Shown piece after piece: positions 31,640-44,789 of a stretch of DNA of 64,000 nt. Origin of the DNA: Pleurodeles waltl (taxonomy: Eukaryota; Chordata; Amphibia; Caudata; Salamandridae); assembly GCF_031143425.1 (NCBI RefSeq), contig NC_090447.1, positions 135,551,106 to 135,615,105 of the forward strand, in the 5' to 3' direction. Position numbers and translations under genes: made by a program. The notes under the pieces were generated by a model. The model saw only the letters and a list, made by a program, of their open reading frames with translations. It had not been told where the DNA came from and did no database searches. Position 1 is the stretch's first letter; every line of letters begins with the position of its first letter.

Positions 31640-33793
31640 CCCTTGAGATTTGCAGTGGCCGCCGCTGACTGTAAACATAGTTTGAGAACATGGTTAATAT
31701 TTCGTTTAGAGATCCTTAATGGGCCGCTGTGTTTTAACCATTGTCTTGAGAGCTTACTGAGTTGAACAATCACCTCTAACACATGCTACAAACTGATGGG
31801 TTCCATTCCGAACTCAGACCAACATCTTTTTCAAATCTAAAATAACACAGGTGGATGATGGTTGAATGTATTTTTTAATTTTTTTTTCAGCACTAATGTC
31901 TTGCAATGGATCCTCTCAACTTTAAATCATGTATGGAAATGCAAGAGATTCTTACAGTGATTGTGTTTTATGCAATTTTGCTGTCACAAATACCTACTTG
32001 TTATGATATAAAAAAAGCTTAATTGCCTTATTTTATTATGAGGGCAGTCTTGAAGCACTGGCAGAGTTTGGATGCCAATGTATTCTCTTTTAGTACGTAG
32101 TTTCAGAGTTTTGCAAATTAAATTTTTGTTAGAGAAAATGGGAGTTTCTGCCAAACCTGAATTATGAAATATTTGCAAATTATTCACCTTCAACCCTTCA
32201 TCTCCCTCGCCCTATTTGCCTAGTAGCACTTTGCAGAATTTCTGCAAGGGTGGAAAACCACAAAATTCAGAATTTATCAGCACTGGCAGCAATCAACATT
32301 TCAAACAGGTGCAGCATTGAGATTTGGATTGCACAGAGTGTGGTGCACGTGCATTCACAACCTTTTGAAGTTGCTGCTACTTGTGTACTTGTCTGGAGCA
32401 TAGTTACTTAGGCTGGGGTGAGGCTGCTCCGTATAACAATGACTTACTAGGGTACTACAATTTCGCAATATGTAGAAAGCCATAAAATGAATACAAACAG
32501 AAGGCCCCTGCGTGACAGCAGCATAATTTTCAAAGATGGGATTTCCACTAAGTGAGAATGGTGTCAGAACTTGCATATTCACCTACTCTTCTGCTTATGC
32601 ATTCCTCTCACTGAGTGAAGCACTGTCTTTAGAGATCTGCTTTAACCTACCTGTTACTCATGCATTAACTGTTCATGTTATGTGAGCAAGAAAAGCTTGT
32701 ACTGGTCTGCTCTGCTGAATCAATTCTGCTGAAAATGGAAGATTTCACTTTTTGCATTTTTTGAGAGAGGTAAGGTTGCTTTGCTACTGCCATGATTCCC
32801 CCACTCTGTGAGGAAGTAAATACTGCATTCCTGCTACTCAATATGTACCTGTTGTGTAATAGGAAATGATTGTGCTGATACTACCCTAGCTGTACCTGTC
32901 CATTGAGGAAGGGAAGTTTGCCCAGTTTTTGACCAAAGTGTGGCTATTCTACAAAGAGGGGTGTTGTCACTATTGTTGCCCCATCATATCAAACAAAATA
33001 AAATTTGATTGCACTTGCATAATTCTCCCAGGCAAGTCAGAAACTATTATTGCACTCAAGCAAAACTAGTTGTGTAGCCCCTAGTTTGAATCACAGCTTC
33101 CCTCTGCCTGCTTTTCAGAGATCATAACATTTGAGAGAATATTTAAATGATTCTGCTCAGGATGTGCACTATACAAATACCTCTCATGTACATGGTTTAA
33201 TAGACCATATTGTTCCTCTATGTATGCCAAAAATGAAGGCCTTGCATAGGGGGCACAAGTCAACCCACGTGCCTACTGGGTCACTAATAAAATTGTCAAA
33301 TTGTCATTAGGGCAGAAGGGGGGAAAGTGTAATATCTATCCAGAATCTGAATTGCACAATGTCAAATCAGAAAACCTGGGTCCAATGCCAGCTTCCACAT
33401 TTGACCAAAGAGTGTGACCCTAGGCATTTGCTTCTCTTCACAGTTTCCTTCGTCTTTTCAATGATCATTGCATTTGAGAGGACCTTAAAAAAGTACTGGG
33501 TGCACACCGTATAACAGCCTCTCTTGTACAAATTATTACATTAAAAAAAACACAAAACATAATGATTTATAAACATCAGTTAATAATGTATACTTTAAAT
33601 GTATACAAATAAATTAATATATACATAATTTAAATAAAAATAAAATCAATAGTAAATTTACATTAATTCAAAAATTATCTAGCATGGCACTTCAAAAATC
33701 AAAGTACATTTAAAAATTAAATTAAAGTAGCTTTTGAAATTAAGTAACAAAAATAAAGAGGCATCTCATGACATTTCTGTGCTACCACACATA
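31640..33793. other. No gene seen
   Basis: Contains scattered short open frames without domains, and a strongly AT-rich, low-complexity stretch at 33540-33760. Confidence 0.4.
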
Positions 33794-34455
33794 GGGGCAT
33801 ATTTATCATGGTTTTGCTTCCCCTTGCAAGGGGGTCAAAAAGCAATGCAAAACTTAAGTCAGATTTATCAAGCCATGCAAGGCCACCTTGATTGGCCCTG
33901 AGATGCTTCGAAAATCTAGACTAATGCAGGGCAGCACAAATCGCTGCATTGCGTTACTCTGCGCAAGGGAAGCATTCCAAGGGTGGAGCATGGGTGTTCC
34001 CACACATCCACCCATGGATTGTGGCACATTCCCAGATTTACTATTACTGGTAGACCTGGGAATGTGTCAAAATGCGATGCCTCCCCAAGTGAGGCATAAT
34101 GAGTGGAAATATCTTTATTACTCTTCGTTACTCCTCGTTGTTTCCTTTTCCATGTGTGCTGCATTGTGCAGCACACATAGGAAGAAGAAATGCCTTAGAG
34201 GATTATTTTTGTGCAAGGAGGTGCCTCTTCCTGCACAAAAAAAATCTTGTTTACAATGGAGGCATCCTTGCACCATTAGGCAAGGGTGCCCGTGTTGGCA
34301 CTATGTAGCCAAAAGAGCATCAGTGCAAGGAAATGACAGGAATTTGTGGTATAATGTGAAATAGGGCACATTCCTGCTCTTTCCCTTTCATGCAGTGCCG
34401 CGCAGCAAGGCTGCTTGCTGCGCTGTGCTGCAAGAAAATTTGATAAATATAACCC
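33794..34455. mobile_element. MITE, 662 bp, GGGGCATATTTATCA-type termini
   Basis: Begins ggggcatatttatca and ends tgataaatataaccc. The inverted termini match at 12 of 15 positions. It contains an imperfect inverted repeat around 'ttgtgcaaggaggtgcctct'. Open frames inside it (for example 33888-34364) are not protein-like. The family also provides the ends near 61945 ('agtaaatatgccccc'). Confidence 0.7.
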
Positions 34456-35974
34456 ATGGTTTTTTAGGTAAAACCATAGCTAGCCTCAAAAGGAGGCAGG
34501 GCTTAGCACTACAACATAATTCCTTCTCACAGAAGACGTCAAATTAGAGAAATCCTTCACCTTCTCTCAACGTTTCAAACATTGCATTGTACTGCACTTT
34601 ACAGCACACAACTAATGCATGAAAAGTTTTAAACTTTTTTTTAGGAATTGTATTTTGTATTGGAAGAGTAGCCTTCCAATATAAAACCTTTGCTAGACAT
34701 TATGCAAAACATTTGCACTATTGTGCAAAGGTGTGTGCATGGTGCTGAGCAGACTGAGTGAGCACCAGTTATGGAGATAAAAGCAGCAGTGCCATATCTT
34801 ACGGCATATTGTTCTGCAATGTACTCTGCTTCACCTCAAAATAGTTTAGCAACTGCGATGCAGCATTGCACTGCACTAGACTAGTAAATGTGACTACATT
34901 TTCTCTCAATTCAACTGATTTTATTTTGACAGAGAATGGTTGTGCTGCTCATGTCCTTCTTGCAGACTAAATGTTAGGTCTGGAGGCCAGGCAGATGGAC
35001 GTTTAAAAGCAGGAGTACCTCTTGTACCTATTGTAACTGTAGGGGACAAAAATGTGGTCCTTGCAACTCCATGACTTCAGGGAACAAAATAAAATTTGAT
35101 GGTCTTCTTGAGGTTCCACCTAATTATACGCAGAAGAAGATCCATTGAGGAGAATGATTGACCTGGTCATAAATAAGATTCTAATTGGCATTGTGTGATG
35201 GATTGGATACACAAGAGAGATATTTTTGGTTGCATAGTGCATAGTGCTGTTTTGTGTTTAGGCAACTTTTCGTTGCAAATCCAGCTTTTTGGTGGAAAGT
35301 AAAATGCAAATCAACACTTTGTGTCACCTTTTGTCACCTGGCTGGTAATGTTTACCTACATGAAGAGCACATGAAATGAATTTGGTGTAGCATATCTGTT
35401 CTTCTCCTTATATCACTCCAAACGAAAGACTGGTTGAGAAGTTTAATGAAAGTTTCAAATCACGCTGGAACAATGATTAATAAGGGTGTGGGACCGCCAC
35501 ATCGAGGCATTATTTTTACATTTCTGAAAGTACCAAATAACATTGGGACCTTTATCCTTTTTAGGTTCCTGTGCAGTCATTCCATCAGTGGCCTGCACAC
35601 TTTAGTGATTTGTACCTGGAGAACCCAAGGATTTCATAATGGAAGTAGAGGTTTTCAATATTTATCTGCACAGCAGGAGTAGAGTGATGCTCTCAAACAA
35701 TTCTTGAGCCTGTTCTAAGTGACATCTTATTGATACTATTGTGCTGGATGATATTAACAGTGGAGACACCCTTTCTGTGAAGACTCACTTCCGTAGTATG
35801 ATGGATAAAGTTCAGGATTGAAACATTGCAGAAGGGCATTGATGCTAATCCTCACTGACTTTAAAAAGTCTCACAGACTATTGGAAAGTGCAGTATAGTT
35901 GGTACATAAACAAGGTATCACAGACCTATGATTGTGCATTTAGTAAGCTTCAATGAAGTCACACAGACATAATG
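34456..35974. other. No clear gene; possible 5' part of the Gypsy remnant
   Basis: No domain could be supported. Being directly upstream of a Gypsy reverse-transcriptase fragment, it may contain decayed gag/protease sequence. Confidence 0.3.
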
Positions 35975-36551
35975 GGATTGTGTGCCCCAAGCGAATGAGC
36001 TGGTGATCAAGTTAGATGCTGAAATCTTCTTGAGCACTTTTGATGTGACCAGTGGCTACTCACAGATAATGCTTATAGCTAGTGCAGAGGAGAAGAGGAT
36101 CCTGTTGGAAGTGTGCCAGTTTTGGGTGATATTGTTTAGGAGCAGCTATGCCTCTGCCACCTTTCAACTGTTTATGAATAGTATACTTGCCTGTAAAAAG
36201 GATTTCAATGCTACCCACTTAGCCAACATAGTGGTCTTCACTTCCAGATGATATGACCACCTGAACCTTCTGAGTTCCAAAGGTCAAATCTGACAATCAC
36301 AGCAACCAACTGCTGCACATTACATAGATAATTCATCTACCCTGGCCAAAAGAGAAGATCCAGCTTCTGGAGTAAGCAGTTAAATCTGAGCTGATTTAGA
36401 AGATCTTCAAACCCACATCTGGGTGAGGACTATTTGAATATGGACCGGATACTGCCACAATTGTGTGGCAAATTATGAGGCAACAGTTACTCTGTTGACT
36501 GCCTCCACCACTGAAAAGCAACCCATATAGGTCAAAATGACTGTGGAATGT
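35975..36551 (+). pseudogene. Gypsy (Ty3-type) reverse transcriptase remnant
   Basis: PQANELVIKLDAEIFLSTFD then VTSGYSQIMLIASAEEK matches the Gypsy RT core, in which a 'DEL...L...FSTLDLTSGYWQI.L...eEKTAF' order is conserved, including the first catalytic Asp (STFDVTSGYSQ). SASYATFQLFMN-like sequence (seen as YASATFQLFMNSIL) follows. The YLDD catalytic box is replaced by HLANIVVF, so the active site is lost. After a frame break, VANYEATVTLLTASTTEKQP near 36455-36520 matches the RT/connection region. The remnant stops where a MITE begins at 36566. No LTRs were found for it. Confidence 0.85.
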
Positions 36552-36565
36552 TAAAAACATTAATG

Positions 36566-37095
36566 CCCAGATTTAAGAGTGCTTAGTGTGTCCCTTTGTG
36601 CCACATTAGCATCATGTTGTTTTACTCTAATGTGGCCCAACGAGGCCAAAATCATCTCGCCATATTTACAAAGTGGGGCAATGTATGCATTGCATCTCTT
36701 TGTATACATCTGAGGTACATTATGCCCGCGCCGCGCCTTAATGTATGCAAGGATGGCATTTACTAATTAGGGGGATTGCATGAATGGTGCAGTGAAATCT
36801 AGGAGATTCTACTGTGTCATTTTTTGCGGCTACTTTTAATGGCTGCACACAGCAGGCATTAAGAGGGGGCACACAATTGCTTTCAGTGGGTCCCTATGGA
36901 CTGTGCCGGATTAGCACCAAAATGTTGATGCTATTCCAACACAGTACATCCATAGCACCCAAAATTTGATGCTATTGCCATTGTGTGCCATATAATAAAT
37001 ACAGCACACACCTCATGGCGGTAAGGGGCCACTAAGGGGCGCATGAGAAGTGGCACTGCATTGGAGACAGTGACCCTTTTCTGAAATCAGGTCCT
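36566..37095. mobile_element. MITE of the 'gcccagatttaagag' family
   Basis: Starts gcccagatttaagag after 'ttaat' and ends 'tgaaatcaggtc' before 'ctaag', a partial inverted match. It shares 'atttacaaagtggggcaatg', 'gctgcacacagcaggcatta' and 'catggcggtaaggggc' with the copies at 30650 and 54591. Confidence 0.65.
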
Positions 37096-37504
37096 AAGTG
37101 GCTAATATGCTATTGGTTGGTGGCAGCTAATTAAATGACTTTTTAAAAGCCACTTCTTCTCACTGTCCATGATGTTGCTTCCAACTGACTCTGGTTGGCT
37201 ATAGAAACCAGCATTAAAATGAAATGAGGAAAATGTTTTGGAACCTCCCATTTGATGGATGACCTTCAAACGTACTAGGAAGTAGTTCAGGTGGAAGAGA
37301 CTTTTTAGGAAATTTGAGATTGCATCAAATTGCATGGGATGGGGATGCTATTGTTCCTCCCATGAAACTTCCACTACAATGAAATGTAACATAACACAGC
37401 ACAAGCAGCCACATTGTGTTGCATTTCTTTCGAAAGTCAAACAAGGCAGCACAAATAGGCTTTGTAAATGCCATAACTTGGGTCATGCAAGGCCTACGCA
37501 AGTC
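37096..37504. other. No gene seen
   Basis: Flank of the 211-bp array; no feature recognised. Confidence 0.35.
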
Positions 37505-38349
37505 CTTAAGAAATCTTGGCCAGGATTCCTTGTGCGATGCTTAGCCTCACTACATAAAGCAGAGGCAGGTGTGTGTTGTTTAGCAGTTTTTTTTATTGAA
37601 CTGAACCTTCCAGTATAAACTCCTATGCCTAGAAAACCAAACCTAAAAAGGATCACACTCATTGAATATGTGCATTGAACTGCAGCATGCTTTCAAATGC
37701 ATTGGTTGTACTGCTTGCTTAAGAAATCTTGGCGAGGATTCCTTGTGCAATGCTTAGCCTCACCGCATAATGCAGAGGCAGGTGTGTGTTGTTTAGCAGT
37801 TTCGTATTGAACATAACCTTCCACTATAAACTCCTATGCCTAGAAAACCAAACCTAAGAAGGATCACACTCATTGAATATGTGCATTGAACTGCAGCATG
37901 CTTTCAAATGCATTGGTTTTACTGCTTGCTTAAGAAATCTTGGCCAGGATTCCTTGTGAGATGCTTAACCTCACTGCATAATGCAGAGACGGGTGTGTGT
38001 TGTTTAGCAGTTTTTTATTGAACGTAACCTTCCATTATAAACTCCTATGCCTAGAAAACCAAACCTAAGAAGGATCACACTCACTGAATGTGTGCTTGAA
38101 CTGCAGCACGCTTTCAAATGCATTGGTTTTACTACTTGCTTAAGAAATCTTGTCCAGGATTCCTTGCGCGATGCTTAGGGTCACTGCATAATGCAGAGGC
38201 AGGTGTGTGTTGTTTAGCAGTTTTTCATAGAACATAACCTTCCATTATAAACTCCTATGCCTAGAAAACCAAACCTAAGAAGGATCACACTTATTGGATG
38301 TGTGCATTGAACTGCAGCACGCTTTCAAATGCATTGGTTTTACTGCTTG
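37505..38349 (+). repeat. Tandem array, 4 x 211 bp, high identity
   Basis: Units start cttaagaaatcttg at 37505, 37718, 37929 and 38139 (periods 213, 211, 210) and end with 'cattggttttactgcttg'. They differ by only a few substitutions and a variable T-run after 'tttagcag', suggesting recent amplification. No conserved open frame. Confidence 0.95.
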
Positions 38350-39744
38350 ATTGGCAGTAAATATCACACAAGACTTTGCATGGCTTTGCGTCAATGTGAA
38401 ACCTAGGTAAATCTAGACACATAACTAGGTCAAGAAGATGAAAGTATTAGTGAAATGAGTATGAGTTGCAGGAAATATATGTGCAACCAGTAATCTAAAG
38501 CTTTGAACTTGCATTAGCCCTTCATCAATCCAATACCTACTATAAGTATACCATTATGTTGCATAATAGTGTCTTGACATCACACATGCTGGAATCATAA
38601 AAACAATATAAAACGTTACAGAAACGGTGGAAAGTGTAGGGCCCAGGTATGTATCTATAAAATATTTTTATTCTAGAATTTCTTTTAGGGCAGATGACAG
38701 GTGTAAAATGTTTTTTACATACAATTATTTGGCAGCAGAACTGATTGATGTGTGTTAACAAACTCTAGAAAATAATAATTTTGTCATGTGTGGTCATTAG
38801 TCTGCCAACAGCAATATTCCTATGTGGAGATACTAGGCTGGTAAAAATACATTAACGGTTTGAAATGGTACACTTCCTGGCTAATACCTAACTTAATAAT
38901 GGATGCCGGGCAGCATTATGCATTTACCATGAGGGCAAAGATCTTGTACCGAGTAACCAAACTGCACTAGGAATTGTATTTTACCTTTACTCCGTTGCTG
39001 CCCACAGATTCTGGTTCAAATGCACATTGACGTATTTTTTTGCATTACCTCTAAAACGTAAAAAAAACGATATTACAAAAAGTAGTGACGAATTAGTCTG
39101 CTGAATGAACATTGTGCCCTGGAATGGATTATCCATTTGTTAGCAGGGGGTATGTTAGGGATACCTATTATGAAGAAAGATAACATTTTTCATTCAATGA
39201 TTGTACCATTTAAATGTCTCTAGTACTCATTTTCAGTGGGTGCTTGGTAATGGCTTGGCGGTACTTTCTGATGCTTGTGATCTACGGTTACAAATGTGGC
39301 ACTTCTGTATAGATTCTTTTAATCTCCAGTGAAATGTAGAATGCTTCAGAGAAGAAGGATTGCAGTTCAAAACAGCATTCATTTGTAACCTGCCATGCCT
39401 CGTTACAGGCTAACACTACTGCATTATTTCACATTCCTTTTTCCCGAAGAAATCATGGAAATAATGTGAACAATCAGAATGTTTTTCAAAGGGGTGCTAC
39501 AATGTCCAGAGTATCTACAAAATACCTGTTTATTTCCTTACAGAATTAATCGAATAATGTACAGGGAGAGATAGCTGTGGAAACTACGTAATGCGTAATG
39601 TACAACTAAATATACTATGCATGCCCATTGAAGATGTACTCCTCCTTTCCTAAGCACAATCTTCAGGTTGAGCGTGAGGGTTTTCAGCACTTCTAATTTT
39701 TCCATGACTATGCATATTTTAGTAAGAAAAAACGTGCTCACAGG
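38350..39744. other. No gene seen
   Basis: Apparently unique, AT-rich sequence; no domain, RNA or repeat recognised. Confidence 0.4.
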
Positions 39745-40035
39745 TCATGTATTGCACAACCTAGATATATGGGAGCAGACGTTAAAAGGAGGCACACCAT
39801 TGTTTACAATGGGCCTCAATGGCCTTTGCAGGATTAGCGTCAACATTTTTTACGCTAATCATGCAAAGCTCCAAACTAGCACAAAAAATTCTAATACTAG
39901 TTTCCTAACTACTTCCATGGTGCGCTGTATCTTAGATATTGCGCACTCATGGTGGTGTTGGGGGGGCTCTAAGGGGAGCAAGGAAAGTGGCGCTGCACTA
40001 GGAGCAGCACCTCTTTTCTTGACCTCTGGCCCCTA
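39745..40035. mobile_element. MITE fragment ('gcgctgcactaggagcagc' end)
   Basis: The right half of the family at 30650 and 36566. It shares 'ttgcaggattagcgtcaaca', 'ttttacgctaatc', 'catggtggtgttgg' and 'aagtggcgctgcac', and ends 'ctggcccctag'. The left half is missing. Confidence 0.6.
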
Positions 40036-40237
40036 GTCTTTCTGTACATGTGTATTTTATTTACATTACATAGCAAATTGGTAAGATGGCACGAGCTGAC
40101 CCATTCCGGACATGACATCATAAAGCAGCCTGTGGACTGCAGAGGGTATCTAATAGTCGGTTGTTCAGCTGAGCCAGTATTTTCCAGCACTATTATTGTA
40201 ATGCAGAGAAATTAGGGGTGAGGTTATGGGCATAGGA

Positions 40238-40281
40238 GGGTCATGTACCTTGCAGGGGGGCTCCTGCAAGGTACATGACCC
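40238..40281. repeat. Hairpin with perfect 19-bp arms
   Basis: gggtcatgtaccttgcagg and its exact complement around GGGGCT. Isolated, non-coding. Confidence 0.85.
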
Positions 40282-40825
40282 CCCACCCCCTCCGGACTCA
40301 ATCAGGAGGACTCAGGCCAGGGTACTGTGCTAAAAAGGCTCCTTAAGCTTAGGGGGCCCCCACACCGCAGGGGCTGAAGCAACTATGCTACACCACTGGC
40401 GCAGGAGTTGCTGCAGTACCCCCAAAATAACCATGATGTAGAACAAATGGTGATTGAGCACTAACAAGGCATTAACCTTCTTTGCCTTGTTTCCTTTGTT
40501 GTAAGTTGAGAAGACAGAGGTCACAGGTCAGTCTAGTCTTCTGATAATGTGCTGCTTATTCTTTTAACATGGAAACTGATGTTTACTTTTCTTTCTCACA
40601 CTGAAAAGAGTGAAGATGTTGTAAAGTGAACTACCTAGAAAATTTGCTGGTGTTAACGGAAATATTTCTGAATCAACTATACAAAGATTGTAAAATAACT
40701 AAACCGGAGAGCACAATTTTTTATTTATAATTCTGAAGTGTGATAGATACAAAGGTTTTAATAGGATCAAAACAAATCAAGACACCTTATTTGATGAGGT
40801 GCAAATGGCAAATATTCACTGAGAC

Positions 40826-41420
40826 CCAGGGCCTTAACTACAAAGAATTGGCGTAGTGCAGCACTACAAGTCATTTTGCTGCGCTGCCCTAAGTCAACTT
40901 GAAAGGGCAGGAATGCACTGTACCTACAAGATACAGTGCTTTTCTGCCCTCTCCGTCAGAACTGGAGCACAAATTGAAGCCACGCACCAAAGCATGCACC
41001 CTTGCACCATGGTGAAGGGTGTTTATGTTGTTGGTGTGATTGTTTTTGTGCAGAAAGGAGCATCTTTCTGCACAAAAACAATCATGTAAGGCATTGTCCT
41101 CAATCTATGTGTGCTGCAGATTGCAGCACACTTGGAAAGAGGAAAAAATGCGGAGAAATGTGAAACAATTGTCTTGTTATACCTGCTATAGGGAAGCGTA
41201 CGTTTTTGGTGCTGCCACAGATTTACGCTATGTTGTAAATCTGGGGCAGTGTCAAAAACCATGGGTGTTGAGTGTAAACACCCACAGCAATGCCCCAACA
41301 CAGTGTGAAGCAATACAATGACTTGTGCTGCTTTGCCTTACACCATATCTGCAAGGCCATGTGAAGCCACGCAGGGTGGCTTTGTGTGGCCTGCAGATAT
41401 GGGTCTGCACTGTGTGCCAC
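40826..41420. mobile_element. MITE with perfect 21-bp internal hairpin
   Basis: Contains 'atgcacccttgcaccatgg' and 'gtaaatctggggcagtgtca'. Also holds the inverted repeat 41037-41057/41064-41084 (tgattgtttttgtgcagaaag) around GAGCAT. Related blocks occur at 34050-34300 and 62336-62450. Termini are uncertain. Confidence 0.6.
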
Positions 41421-43051
41421 AGGAGTGTCAAAAAAGGGATTTTTTCAGAATCCCTATGTGTTCAGTGGTGTAACATTGATGGCAGCACCCACATTGTGAA
41501 AATGTTCCAGCACCACTGTTTGCAAGACCTAGAACCAGGCATAATAGGATAGCAAAGCTGCAAAAGTGAATGTAGCTCAACTGGTTTAGACTGGTGATAT
41601 CAGTCTCATTCGCTGCATTGCTGAGTGACTAGCATGAAGCAGTGCATGAAGGGAATTCATGTATGCTGTTTCCTCATGGAGGCAAAGAAAGCAAGTGGCT
41701 TTGTGCATTTCAAAAACACATTCTGTCATAACCTAATCAGTGGATATTGTATCGAGGGACTGGGTGTTGAAGTGATAATCTGCCCCTGCACCAGCACTAG
41801 TGGTGGTTCAAGTAGAAACTTACAAGATGCAAAGGACTGCCAAAACCTGACTGAGGAAAGCTCAAAGAATGTGTTCTTTATAGGGTAAACAGCTGCCTCC
41901 CTTCACTTCCCCATGTAATAGGAACCACCATTTTTTAAGTTACAAGTATGAAGAACCAAATCTCAGGTCAAATCTGTTTTTGTCCCAGCAAATTGGTGAA
42001 AAAGAGTGAACAGGCTACACATTTTGAGAAACTCATGCAACTATGACAAATACCTATAACAGAATTGCTTAAGCTTAGGGGAACTAATACGAAGGGTGTT
42101 GCTTGATAATACAAGTCAATTGAACCACCAACAATAATTTAGGATGTGAGCAAAGTTCCAGGCAGCTCTAGAGAATATTTTCAAATCAACAGGGAACCTA
42201 TTAAGAAGCGTTGCCAATGCCAAACGTGCTTCTTTGTGTGTTTTCAGTAGTGTTCCAGAAGTTGGTTACAATCCACTAATTTAAGACTACAAAACACAGG
42301 AGGCACTAGTGTATTAAATACACACCCAGGACTGAAAAAAGGTGTCTGAGTGAGTTACTCTGGAAGCCCTAACTCTAGACTTGTAACCTGTCCACACAGG
42401 ACTTCTGTTGTTGGTGCAATAAGGTATCACTTCCTTCAGCACCCCAAATTTCTTTAGCTATAGTGGTGCCAACCAACCATGTTGAATTCCGTCCACAGAG
42501 ATAAAATCTAATTTTATCATCAAGACTTATTCCTTAGGCCTTTTGGGAACTCTTCCTTCATATCTTTTGAAGTAATAAAAAAACCACACACCCACCCTCA
42601 CACACACACCCCTTGGTAGGCTTCAGTTAGGATAAACCTCAAACGAACAAGTGTTCAACCTGAGCAGAGGTAACTGAAATCAGACTGGAAGAGCCTAGGC
42701 TCACAACATGACCCCAAGCGGTTTATAAAAGCTGTTTTAGGTCCAATGAAGTTTGTTTTGGATTTAGCAGTAGTCAGTAGAAGTTTAAAGATGAAAAGGT
42801 TTTAAAATATCATTCTGATAGGACTGAGGTGGAAAAAGGTCAAAACAGAACGAGAAATGGAAAGAAATCCAGAGAAAGAATGAAAGGGTGAAGGCAGAAC
42901 CAGGGTTGTAACTATGAAGAGTACACCATGTGTAGTGGCACCAGGGGGGAAGGGTGTGAGGTATGTGGTTGCCACTGCACATTAACTGTACACCCATGGA
43001 TAGGGGATATTTTCCTGCTTTGATTACTACCCAAGCAGGAGATAATATGCA
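41421..43051. other. No gene seen
   Basis: No recognisable features apart from short purine-rich runs near 42780-42900. Confidence 0.35.
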
Positions 43052-43057
43052 GGAGTA

Positions 43058-43391
43058 CAGACCTGCCAACTCACATGGTTCCATTGTGTGACACACTGTA
43101 TTGGCTCCCATCACACAGTCACCTACTGAGGAGCCAATATCACACGGTGACAGGAAAAATGAGCTGAAAACCATTCAGCTCATTTTTGGAGGCTTTGATG
43201 GCTTAAATGGGTGTGAAAACACCCCAGGATATCAGCAAGCCTCAGCAAGCTTGATTTTTTTGGAGGAGGGGGGTATTGGCCAGGCTGGGAGCAAAAGTGA
43301 CACTTGGGTACTTTTTGACACAAGCCCCCACCCCTTGAAGGCCACACCCCCTACTCACACAGTGAGATTGTTATTCAAGTTGGCAGGTCTG
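43058..43391. mobile_element. TIR element, 334 bp, flanked by GGAGTA
   Basis: Ends are cagacctgccaact and agttggcaggtctg, exact 14-bp inverted repeats, with GGAGTA on both sides (43052-43057 and 43392-43397). An internal inverted repeat, 'aaaaatgagctga'/'tcagctcattttt', lies at 43156-43187. No coding sequence. Confidence 0.85.
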
Positions 43392-43397
43392 GGAGTA

Positions 43398-44789
43398 GGA
43401 GGCCAGAGAAGTCATGGGTAGGGGGAATCGGCAGGCTTGGTTCTGATCTGGAAACAGGACTCGAGTAAAAGAGTTGATTGGGAGAGGAAGTGAGCAGTGA
43501 CTGGGAGGGAAAGCAGGTGACAGAACAACAGAGAAGATCAGGGGTGGAGCCAGAGTGCAAGTGAGATCAGAGGACATGAGAACTTTTTCCAATTTTAAAA
43601 GTGTAAATAAGACCCTGTGGTTTTTTTGGAAAGATCGAGTGGGAGATTTGCACAGTTCTGAAGCTGTTTTGACTGTTGTGTATGTCGTCCATGCTCCTAG
43701 TTCAGTAATGTTAGGGTGACAAACTGGAGTTAAAAATGTTTGTATCCACTGACAAATCATAAATGACAAATCGGCTGTGCTACCTATGGCCTAGTGAGGT
43801 ATTGAGCTGGATTGTAAGCAGTCTCCTGATATACATTAGCAATATCCCAGGTTCAGTCATGCAGACCTCATGGCGAGATAGTTTATTCTTGTGTTTAAAC
43901 TATGTCTTTAGAATGAATGTAGTGATGAAAAACCAGTAGTACCTTTTCCTTTTTTGCACCAAGGCGATTCATGTATCCTCTGGTTTGTATGGTGGAGGTT
44001 TGCCTAGGTTGTGTGTGCACCTTCCTGCTAGGAGGCACCATATTGTTATATTAATATTTTATTCGTGATGGCTAAATAAAGAAAATCAAATAAATAAAAT
44101 AAACCACAGTCACGCGAAAACAAAACCAACCTTTTTCTACATACAGAAATTGTGAGTCATGACTCTACTTTGTCATTACGAAGAAGTACTTTTTTAAACA
44201 ATGGTAAAAAAGACTACACATTGTACCGCAAAGTTCCTTATTTAAGAAGCTTAAGTGTGTAAAAATATGAAATTAGCATTATCCGACATCATTAGCTGAC
44301 ATCAATGCTCGTTTACATACATTATCACTGTGTTTAATACGTTTGATGGAGAGTGGAGACCAGTGCATTTAGTAAATCTTAAGCATTAGCATAGCAATTA
44401 TAACAAGCACTGAATGATCCCTTCAGGAACAATGCGTTCTCTCCTAACCATAAATGCCAGAAGATGAAAAGTGTTTTGCTTGACTCTAAAACCAGGAACC
44501 GGGATGCACAGACATTAAAAGGGTAATTTTGTCTTTGAGTAGCCTATGGACGCCAGTGTCAGGATATCCTCCCGGCTGAGATTCCTGTCCTAGAAATTAC
44601 ATCACATCTACCAGCTTGTGGTGGAAGTTCAATTTAGAAAACAATAACCATCACAGTTAATTTCAGTGGAATGGAGCGTGTGCTCGCTACTAGGAGGGTG
44701 GGGGCCCTTGTGCTTGCCATTGTTTAAAAGATATCAATAGGCATTGTACAGAATGGGGATAGTAGTAATTCATAAGGTAAAGCTCATAA
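43398..44789. other. No gene seen
   Basis: Includes an A-rich stretch with overlapping AATAAA motifs at 44075-44105 (possibly a retroelement 3' end). The open frame on the minus strand at 43371-43769 has no domain. Confidence 0.35.

Noticed and set aside
33888..34364. 158-codon open frame
   Set aside because: Entirely inside a MITE with matching terminal inverted repeats.
37505..38349. CRISPR-like regular repeats
   Set aside because: Units of 211 bp are contiguous, with no short repeat/spacer alternation; the genome is eukaryotic.
43371..43769. Minus-strand open frame of 132 codons
   Set aside because: No recognisable domain; overlaps the right end of the TIR element.
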